Origin: an uncultured Burkholderiaceae bacterium
GTDB lineage: Bacteria; Pseudomonadota; Gammaproteobacteria; Burkholderiales; Burkholderiaceae
Assembly: GCA_937871985.1 (NCBI GenBank)
Contig: CALMPB010000405.1
Span: forward strand, 1-9,536
Reading direction: 5' to 3'
DNA: 9,536 bases
The position numbers and the translations under genes are program-made. The notes beneath the pieces were generated by a model. The model ran no database searches. It was not told the origin of the DNA and saw only the letters and a list, made by a program, of their open reading frames with translations. The stretch's first letter is position 1, and every line of letters starts with the position of its first letter. Positions 3,978-9,536 of the stretch are shown here, piece after piece.

Positions 3978-6626
3978 TCCATAAATGGCGGCTGGAATAG
4001 CAGCGCCTGGGCGACGAGGAGCCGGCAGTGTCAGCGCGCCACGCGCATTCAGTGCTTTCCTTTGTCCCAAGGCAGCCTCTACCGCCTTGATCTGATCACC
4101 AATACCGAGAATCTTGAAGCCGCGTCCCACACCGCCCATCATGTCCAGTGCGCGGCCAATCACGGCTGCGGCGGTGTTCGAATTGTTCACCGCAGAGCCT
4201 ACCGGTTGATTCACCATAAGGCGGCCTGCGCGGCTGATCGCATGCAATTGCTGGATTTCTGCGGGGTCGAAGAATGCGGACAGTTTGCGGTCACCTAGGG
4301 CTTTCAACGCTTTGGCGTACTGATCCGCGCTGAACTTCGCCGCGCCGATATCGTCGGGCTTTCCGGACAGAGCGCGGTCTTTCAGGTACTGGGCGATTCC
4401 GGACCGGACAGACTCCCGCGCCTGGGGATTGGCGGCCAGCAGACGGCCCAGACGGCGCACATCAGTGTTGGATGCAGAGGGGCTGGTGATGAATTGCTGC
4501 ACGAACCCCTCAGGCGGCAGGTTTCCCGATTCCAAAGCCTGGAGGGCGGGGGTATTTTCAATCTGGCGCATCATGGCACGGTTGGCGCCACGCGCCCGTG
4601 TGAACGCTTCAACAGCTTGTTCGCCCAAATTCGGATCGCCAGGAATGGCCGGTAAATTTCCGGGATTGACGGCTCGCGCTCCAGCGGCGGCTGTCTGTTC
4701 ACCGAGGCCAAGAATTGGGGTTTCTTCCAGCGCCTGACGCACGAGGCCAAGAGCGTACCGTGCATTACCGTCGCTGCTGTTTCGTTGAAGGCGCCCCATG
4801 AGCGTTTTCAATTGTTCCGCGTAATCCACGGTGAATGGCACGCGGCCTTGCGCGATCTGGTTCAAGTGATTGCGCACGTCTGGCGGCAGTGATCCGGCCA
4901 CAAGGTTATCGTCCAGCAGTTGCCCAGCGCGCTGAGTAAATGCCGCACCATCCAACGGGAAGCTGCGGCCTGCGCTGTCCTTGGCCTGAGAATACAGGCT
5001 GTTGATATTCGCCCGCTGCGCATTCAGTCGGCCTTGCAGCGCGTTTACGGCGCCTTGGCCGGCGGTGGCTTGGTCGGCGGGATTGAACTCGTTCAGCGCC
5101 CGCACCAAAGCCGCATTATTCTGGTTCTGGATCTCAGGAAGGCCGCCGGGCCCCAGTTGCGCCTGCATTTTCGCAAGGTTCTGTTCGCGGGTCACAATAT
5201 TGGGGTCTTGCGTCAGCATGCCGCGTGTCGGGGTGGCGCCCTGCACCTGTTGGAAGTCGGCCAACCTGGACAGCGCTTGCGGGTCGAGATCGCCTGATTT
5301 CAGCGCACCCTGTGCCTCTTGCATAAGCTGCTGCTGCACGCGAGGCGGGATCTGGTTCCATTCCACGCCATTCTGCGCCAAAGAGGCTTTGACACGCTCC
5401 AATACCTGACCGGGGCGCATGGCGCTGATACGGTTGTTCAGGCCTTGCGCTAAGGCCATGCCGCGATTGACGGCCATTGGGGCCGCAAGGCCGCCGGCAA
5501 GTCCGGCTGCCATCTGCACAGGGGCCGGCGCACCGGCTTCACGCGTGGCGCCCCCAGCAGCCCCAGCACCGGCCGCCGACACAATTTGCTGTGCAGGGTT
5601 CGCGGCCAAGCCTTGCAGACCGGCCTGAACAGCACCAGTCGCGCCGCGCGCGAGAGCGCCCGCAGTGCCTGCTAGGCCGCCGGCGCCAGCCATTAATCGG
5701 GTGGTATCGCCCACAACATTTTCCAGCGCCCCCTGGGGTTTCGGAAGGCCCAGCGCATCGGCGCCTTGACTGGCAAGTTGGCCGGTGGTTTCCGTGGTCT
5801 GCGGCAGGCCCAGCTCACGCGCGGCGGGATTTACAACTGCCTGCCGGATGGGTTCCGTGAAAATGTCAGCCACCTGCCCAAGACCCTCCAGCCCATAACG
5901 CGCCGTCAAACCCACCTGGCGTCCGATCCGGTCGAGCATACCCGGTTCATCCTGCTGCTCTGTTGGCGCTTTCTGCGCTTCCGGCTTCTTGTCCGACAGT
6001 CCCATGCGTCCGAAAATTTCCTCATCCGTGAAACCGGCATCCCGCGCTTTCTGGATGCGAGCGGCCATGTCAGCATTGGATTGGATGCGAGAAAGAATTT
6101 CTTCGTCGTTGAACCCGGCATCGCGGGCCTTTTGGATGCGATCCTGAATGTTCATGTCCTTGGGCACTGTTCCGGCCTGCGCGACAGGAATCACGAGATT
6201 CAACGCTTTCTGCACCCAGGAATCCCGGTTAGCATAGGCAGGCACGCCGGGCCGCAGGAACCCGTCCGTGAATGCGCGGCCAGCGGAAACCGCATCGTCA
6301 GAACCCCTTACAGCGTCCAGCACCCGGCCCTCGGGCGTGTCCTTGAGCTCGTGCAACAGAAACTGGTAGTTTGTCTCGGGGTCGTTCAGGTCGGCTTTAT
6401 TTTCAGACGCCCAGGACTCAAATGCCTGACGGCGCGGCCCAGTCCACTGCGCCCAGCCGAACCCGCCGCGTGAGCCAGGAACCGCCGGATTGCGCTCGTT
6501 GATGGATTGCAGGCCGTCTGACTCGTACCCAAGCTGACCGATGACGCCAGCGGCCTGTTGCGGCGTGAGGTCAAGATCTTTGGAGAGGCGGCTGATGTAG
6601 ACCGGCGCAAGCTGTTCCCATGCCAT
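3930..6626 (-). CDS. Large internal virion/ejection protein with N-terminal tail-lysozyme domain
   Basis: The product is 898 aa. Residues 1-145 resemble the phage tail lysozyme domain (Phage_lysozyme2 type): QLGYESDG with Glu35 as the likely catalytic acid, GGFGWAQWTGPRRQAFE at 54-70, and NYQFLLHEL with ARDAV-like helices after it. Residues 163-208 carry two copies of a 19-residue helical repeat. Residues about 311-387 are Gly/Ala-rich and could insert in or cross a membrane. From about 400 to the end the chain is long, alpha-helical and Gln/Asn/Ala-rich, typical of podovirus proteins ejected with DNA. The expected role is local peptidoglycan digestion and formation of the trans-envelope DNA channel. 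ATG 6626 follows the upstream stop by one base (TGAGATG), so translation is probably coupled. A terminator follows at 3843-3867. Confidence 0.75.
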   Translation of the reverse strand: MAWEQLAPVYISRLSKDLDLTPQQAAGVIGQLGYESDGLQSINERNPAVPGSRGGFGWAQWTGPRRQAFESWASENKADLNDPETNYQFLLHELKDTPEGRVLDAVRGSDDAVSAGRAFTDGFLRPGVPAYANRDSWVQKALNLVIPVAQAGTVPKDMNIQDRIQKARDAGFNDEEILSRIQSNADMAARIQKARDAGFTDEEIFGRMGLSDKKPEAQKAPTEQQDEPGMLDRIGRQVGLTARYGLEGLGQVADIFTEPIRQAVVNPAARELGLPQTTETTGQLASQGADALGLPKPQGALENVVGDTTRLMAGAGGLAGTAGALARGATGAVQAGLQGLAANPAQQIVSAAGAGAAGGATREAGAPAPVQMAAGLAGGLAAPMAVNRGMALAQGLNNRISAMRPGQVLERVKASLAQNGVEWNQIPPRVQQQLMQEAQGALKSGDLDPQALSRLADFQQVQGATPTRGMLTQDPNIVTREQNLAKMQAQLGPGGLPEIQNQNNAALVRALNEFNPADQATAGQGAVNALQGRLNAQRANINSLYSQAKDSAGRSFPLDGAAFTQRAGQLLDDNLVAGSLPPDVRNHLNQIAQGRVPFTVDYAEQLKTLMGRLQRNSSDGNARYALGLVRQALEETPILGLGEQTAAAGARAVNPGNLPAIPGDPNLGEQAVEAFTRARGANRAMMRQIENTPALQALESGNLPPEGFVQQFITSPSASNTDVRRLGRLLAANPQARESVRSGIAQYLKDRALSGKPDDIGAAKFSADQYAKALKALGDRKLSAFFDPAEIQQLHAISRAGRLMVNQPVGSAVNNSNTAAAVIGRALDMMGGVGRGFKILGIGDQIKAVEAALGQRKALNARGALTLPAPRRPGAAIPAAIYGSALATVPPSKDDGSQ
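6003..6140 (-). repeat. Two-copy 19-residue helical repeat inside the ejection protein gene
   Basis: Residues 163-181 (RIQKARDAGFNDEEILSRI, bases 6140-6084) and 190-208 (RIQKARDAGFTDEEIFGRM, bases 6059-6003) are 15 of 19 identical with a period of 27 residues. Each reads as a short helix, an Ala-Gly-Phe turn and a second acidic helix. The repeats lie between the lysozyme domain and the Gly/Ala-rich region, where a hinge or partner-binding segment would be expected. Confidence 0.9.
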
Positions 6627-6627
6627 C

Positions 6628-7893
6628 TCAGAATCCCAGAATATCGGTCAATTGCTGGTCCCGGTTGTCCTCTTTTCGAGGAAACAGCGGGTTTTCGTCG
6701 GCATACTTGCGCACCGCCTGGTTGAACCCCGCGTCGAGGCGCCCGTTTTTCTGAATGTACTGGTCGGCAAGCTGGGCGACTTGCACCTTGCGCTGTTCCA
6801 GTTTTCGGAATGCGTCCAGCATTTGGCGGTTGCCGGCAGGGGTGCGGTCCAGGCCGATCTGAGCCTCTTTCAGGAAAGTCAGGTCGCGGTCAGAGACAGC
6901 ACCCGGCATGCCCATACCCGAATCGGGGGAGCGCATTTGCAAGGCCATGCGGTTTTGCACGGCGGTCAACAGTTCACCCCCAGCGATCTTGTCGGCATTG
7001 CCGATGCCAAGCGCCAGTCCCATCTGCCGCACAGCCTGTTCCGCGCCACCAAGGCTACCGGTGCGAACCCCAGAATCCAGCCCAGCCTGCGCCAGATCGT
7101 AGAGACCCAGCATTTGCTGCGCGCTTTGGGCCTGCGTCGTGAGGTCGTCGTACCGCTTGGCGAACAACTTGGCGCTTTCGGTATCCCATGCCTTTTCGCC
7201 TGCTCCGACGTTGACCGTCGTGCCGCGCGTGCCTTTTAAGATGGCATCCCGGTATTCCGGCGTACCCGGTTGCAGGCCCGCAGACGCCAAGTTCAGCATG
7301 AGGCCGGTCGGCTTTTGTGATGGGTTGATGTTTTCCAGAAGTGCCTTTTGGTATTCAGGCGTGCCAGGCTGTAGCCCTGCTGCGGTCAGATTTTGCTGTA
7401 CTGCGGTCGGCGCATTCTGCTGCGCCACCATCTTGAAATACTCCGGTGCGCCCACGCCTTGGAACACCCGGTACGATTCGACATTGTTCCGGCCCGGCAG
7501 CAACGGCATGGCAGACCCACCGGCCAAAGCTTGGCCTAGGCGTTGCGCGTTCGCATTGGTCGGGCCGCGACCGTCTGCCATGGAGGTTCCCACATCAGGC
7601 TGTCCGCCGATGCCAAACTGGCGCCCCCAGTATGTCCCGGTGTCGGCGGCAATCCGATCGCGCTCGGTGGCGGCATCACGCAAGCCCTTGCCGCCCAAGT
7701 AAGATTTCAGACCCTGCGCCAAGTACTGCGACCACGCCGGCGCCACAAAATGCCCTGACACCATCTGACCTTGCGGAACTTCCTGCCCGGATTGCAAAAG
7801 CTGCTGGGCATACATCTGGCGCAACTGGTTTTGATTTTGCCGGGCCTGGAGGTCGGGAGCCAATATAGGGCTGATGAAATTGTCTTGTGCCAT
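6628..7893 (-). CDS. Podovirus-type internal virion/structural protein
   Basis: The product is 421 aa with no signal peptide or clear membrane span. Residues 1-100 are Gln-rich with motifs such as YAQQLLQSGQE and a GHFVAPAWSQYLAQGLKSYLGG block common to short-tailed phage structural proteins of unknown detailed role. Residues 171-221 contain two copies of a GLQPGTPEY repeat. Residues about 228-385 are a helical domain (LFAKRYDDLTTQAQSAQQML, then GAVSDRDLTFLKEAQIGL and ADQYIQKNGRLD). Its place between two other internal-protein-like genes suggests that it is packaged in the virion and may be ejected, but this is inference. ATG 7893 is preceded by AGGA overlapping the stop of the upstream gene. 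It ends one base before the 898-aa gene. Confidence 0.62.
   Translation of the reverse strand: MAQDNFISPILAPDLQARQNQNQLRQMYAQQLLQSGQEVPQGQMVSGHFVAPAWSQYLAQGLKSYLGGKGLRDAATERDRIAADTGTYWGRQFGIGGQPDVGTSMADGRGPTNANAQRLGQALAGGSAMPLLPGRNNVESYRVFQGVGAPEYFKMVAQQNAPTAVQQNLTAAGLQPGTPEYQKALLENINPSQKPTGLMLNLASAGLQPGTPEYRDAILKGTRGTTVNVGAGEKAWDTESAKLFAKRYDDLTTQAQSAQQMLGLYDLAQAGLDSGVRTGSLGGAEQAVRQMGLALGIGNADKIAGGELLTAVQNRMALQMRSPDSGMGMPGAVSDRDLTFLKEAQIGLDRTPAGNRQMLDAFRKLEQRKVQVAQLADQYIQKNGRLDAGFNQAVRKYADENPLFPRKEDNRDQQLTDILGF
7231..7383 (-). repeat. Internal GLQPGTPEY repeat in the 421-aa structural protein
   Basis: Residues 171-188 (AAGLQPGTPEYQKALLEN, bases 7383-7330) and 204-221 (SAGLQPGTPEYRDAILKG, bases 7284-7231) share the 11-residue core AGLQPGTPEY plus a similar helix, with a 33-residue period. 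A decayed third copy (VGAPEYFKMVAQ, about residues 147-158) lies just upstream, so the array may be three units long. Confidence 0.88.
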
Positions 7894-7902
7894 GCCTATT
7901 TC

Positions 7903-9063
7903 CTAAAAGGTAAACAGCTTCCCGAAGCCGCCTGCATTGCCGGCCGCTCCTAGCAAATTGCCTCCGATTCCAAACAGCCCCCCCATCACACCAGCCCCTT
8001 GCGCCTGCTGCGCGTTATACGCTCCAAGCTGAGACTGGTAGCCCGCACTCGCCGCCCCCAGCATATCCGCGCCGCCAGTCGTCGCCTGCTGCGCATAACC
8101 GGGGAATTGCGGCATGGAAACCTGATTGCCGGTACGTAGCGCGTTCAACTCGTTCAAAGGAAGACTGCGTAGGTAGGCTTGTTCTGACAAGGCTTGCTGA
8201 CGCGCATTCTGGGATTGGTTAAATTGCAGACCTTGTTGCTGCATCCCCAATTGGATGCCCTGCAACTGCGCTTGTGTCAACGCATCGTTACGCTGCTGGC
8301 CGAACTGATTCATGGCATTAGCATAGGCCGCAGAACCTTGGGTAATGCCTTGGTTCGCAAGCTGCGCACGCAGTGCGTCATTTTGGCGATCCAGCTCCGG
8401 ATTCATGCGCTGCATCAAAAGATCGGCAGCGTTATTCGTGGCCAGGGTTGGATCGTAGACGGACCCTGCGGACGGCAGGCTCGACAAATCGAACCCCTGT
8501 CCCATGGTCTGGTTGACTCGACTTAATGCCGCGTCCTGCGCGCCGAACAGCCCTTGCTGCAATTTGTTCTGCTGATCCAGCAGCGATTGCATTTCCGGGC
8601 TGAGCGTGATGGTCTGCGTCCAGTTGTCGCCGCCCGTGTAGTAGTCTTGGGCGTTGGGAGCAGTGGGCGCCACGTTATTCGGCGAGGATTGCCATGGGCC
8701 CATGTACCCGTAATCGTTCGGGTTCGTGTAATTCTGGCCGTCTGTGGGGGCTTGCGTCTGGCTGTTATAGGCGGCCAGTTGCTTGTTATACGAGTCCATG
8801 GCGGCGTCGTAGGCAGACTGATTGAACTGCCTATCGTTCGTCCATGTCAGGTTTCCCCAAGGCGTGTACTGGTTGGCTCGGTTGGCCTGAGTCGCGTATT
8901 TGGCCGCGTCCAGATTGCCTTCAGCGGTGGCGGTGGCCGCGCCGGCATAGTCGGGCGTGGCGGGCGCATCGCCCTTGCCTTGGGGTCGAATGTTCCGACC
9001 GTGGCGCACGAAGGCGCGAAGGGGCAGGTCAGGCAGCCCGCAAGCGTTTGCATTCAGTCGCAT
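7903..9063 (-). CDS. Virion-associated/internal protein of podovirus type, Gln/Asn-rich
   Basis: The product is 386 aa. Near the N-terminus (about residues 36-75) it has PDYAGAATATAEGNLDAAKY followed by NRANQYTPWGNLTW, a block I associate with proteins in the structural region of short-tailed proteobacterial phages. The middle is strongly Gln/Asn/Ala-rich and helical (for example QGITQGSAAYANAMNQFGQQ and LQGIQLGMQQQGLQFNQSQN). The last 30 residues are a glycine-rich hydrophobic segment (GGLFGIGGNLLGAAG) that could contact membrane. No enzyme motif is seen. ATG 9063 lies within the end of the GNAT gene (35-base overlap) and has AGGA seven bases upstream. With the two following genes it probably forms the internal/ejection protein set. 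Confidence 0.6.
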   Translation of the reverse strand: MRLNANACGLPDLPLRAFVRHGRNIRPQGKGDAPATPDYAGAATATAEGNLDAAKYATQANRANQYTPWGNLTWTNDRQFNQSAYDAAMDSYNKQLAAYNSQTQAPTDGQNYTNPNDYGYMGPWQSSPNNVAPTAPNAQDYYTGGDNWTQTITLSPEMQSLLDQQNKLQQGLFGAQDAALSRVNQTMGQGFDLSSLPSAGSVYDPTLATNNAADLLMQRMNPELDRQNDALRAQLANQGITQGSAAYANAMNQFGQQRNDALTQAQLQGIQLGMQQQGLQFNQSQNARQQALSEQAYLRSLPLNELNALRTGNQVSMPQFPGYAQQATTGGADMLGAASAGYQSQLGAYNAQQAQGAGVMGGLFGIGGNLLGAAGNAGGFGKLFTF

Positions 9064-9466
9064 CGGATAGTCCTAGCCAACGGCACTTGTCCGCTGTCAT
9101 CTTGTAAAGGTGAATATCGCCATCCGGGTGTGCGTCCTGAAGGATTGCTTCAAGCTCAAACCCAAGTTTTTCTACGAAGTTTCGGGCCACCGTGTTCGAG
9201 GAAGCCACCGGCACCGTAATGCGCCGCACTTTCAATTGGTTGAAGGGGTAATCGAAAATCACCCACATAAATTCTTTGCAGGCCCAGCGTCCTTGCGCTG
9301 CAATGTGGCAGATGACATGGGCGCGGTTGTAGTCCTCGTACAGCACGCCGGCCTGAATCTGGCCGTTCTTGATCAGTCCAATGGCTGAGCCGCGCCCAGA
9401 CACCCACGTGCCGCCCGCCCTGGCACACACCCAAGGCCCAATAAGGTTCGCGTCGAAAAAGATCAC
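9029..9466 (-). CDS. GNAT-like N-acetyltransferase encoded in the structural block
   Basis: The product is 145 aa. Features of the GNAT fold are a middle beta pair (SAIGLIKNGQIQAGVLYEDY, then HVICHIAAQGRW), an RRITVPVASSNTVARNFVEK segment at 81-100 and the motif LGFELEAIL at 101-109, which corresponds to the conserved Asn-x-x-(A/S)-x-x-hydrophobic...GF region that closes the acetyl-CoA site. The usual pyrophosphate-binding Q/RxxGxG/A loop is not clear; WACKEFMW at about 61-68 occupies that position, so activity is uncertain. The chosen start is GTG 9466, which overlaps the upstream stop as GTGA and has GGCGG about six bases upstream. An upstream ATG at 9508 would lie inside the preceding gene. 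Phages of this sort often carry such a gene; the substrate is unknown. Confidence 0.7.
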   Translation of the reverse strand: MIFFDANLIGPWVCARAGGTWVSGRGSAIGLIKNGQIQAGVLYEDYNRAHVICHIAAQGRWACKEFMWVIFDYPFNQLKVRRITVPVASSNTVARNFVEKLGFELEAILQDAHPDGDIHLYKMTADKCRWLGLSDATECKRLRAA

Positions 9467-9536
9467 AACAGACCGCCGCGGCTGAAAATAAAGTCGGTGG
9501 CCGACCATTGCACTTCGGCGTTGTTGTTCTGGATCT
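9463..9536 (-). CDS. C-terminal end of an unidentified phage gene (partial)
   Basis: The frame ending at TGA 9465-9463 gives 23 residues: IQNNNAEVQWSATDFI, then FSRGGLL and stop. The composition is protein-like, and the GTGA overlap with the GNAT gene is the type of junction used elsewhere in this cluster, which supports it being real. The N-terminal part is outside the window. It is probably another structural gene by position, but no family can be named from so little. Confidence 0.6.
   Translation of the reverse strand, partial: IQNNNAEVQWSATDFIFSRGGLL

Larger units (their letters stand above)
346..9536. mobile_element. Right end of an integrated tailed-phage genome (podovirus-like prophage)
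   Basis: Everything from the tRNA-derived attachment scar to the right edge reads as phage late DNA: ejection/structural proteins, tail fibre, fibre assembly, holins, endolysin and spanins, nearly all on the - strand and tightly packed. There are no tail-tube, sheath or tape-measure genes in view, and three large internal-protein-like genes lie next to the fibre gene. Together these suggest a short-tailed (podovirus) phage rather than a siphovirus or myovirus. Integrase, repressor, capsid and terminase genes are not in the window and should lie to the right. No frameshift or premature stop was noticed in the late genes, so this end looks intact. Confidence 0.85.

Noticed and set aside
5766..6473. 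235-aa + strand open frame inside the ejection protein gene
   Set aside because: Antisense shadow of a GC-rich gene with clear domains; no ribosome site or family resemblance.
8554..9219. 221-aa + strand open frame, Val/Gly/Arg-rich
   Set aside because: Antisense to two well-supported phage genes that overlap each other; its composition is that of a shadow frame.

Overview
The window is the right-hand junction of an integrated tailed-phage genome with its host chromosome. The host is probably a proteobacterium, and a betaproteobacterium of the Burkholderiales/Alcaligenaceae type is my best guess. The reasons are high GC, a CzcA-like metal efflux C-terminus, and a tRNA-Ser-like 3' end carrying an encoded CCA. 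The guess rests on protein and tRNA resemblance only, with no database search.

Layout. Positions 1-197 are the last codons of a host heavy-metal RND pump gene (+ strand), followed by a bidirectional terminator. At 346-373 lies a 28-base tRNA 3' end (T arm, acceptor 3' half, CCA) with no tRNA body attached, the usual scar of phage integration into a tRNA gene. The next ~110 bases hold three pairs of short direct repeats that could be integrase arm sites. From 508 to the right edge almost everything is phage late DNA on the - strand. Read in the direction of transcription, from right to left, it holds: the tail of an unidentified gene; a GNAT-like protein; three consecutive structural proteins that look like podovirus internal/ejection proteins (386, 421 and 898 aa, the last with an N-terminal tail-lysozyme domain); a terminator cluster; a 46-aa membrane peptide gene; a Gly-rich tail fibre; a fibre-assembly-like protein; another terminator; and a complete lysis cassette (two holin-type membrane proteins, T4-type endolysin, i-spanin and overlapping o-spanin) that abuts the attachment site.

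How it works together. The ejection proteins would form or extend the DNA conduit and cut peptidoglycan at entry. The fibre and its partner would determine host binding. The holins, endolysin and spanins would open the inner membrane, the wall and the outer membrane in turn at exit. Genes are tightly packed, with GTGA or TAATG junctions and Shine-Dalgarno sequences placed inside upstream genes. The exceptions are two places where intrinsic terminators split the late region into structural, fibre and lysis blocks.

The least explained parts are two tiny membrane-peptide genes beside the fibre gene (46 aa on the - strand; 30 aa on the + strand, possibly leaderless), and two sets of internal protein repeats in neighbouring ejection proteins. 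I see no CRISPR array, reverse transcriptase, toxin-antitoxin pair or recognisable defence system.
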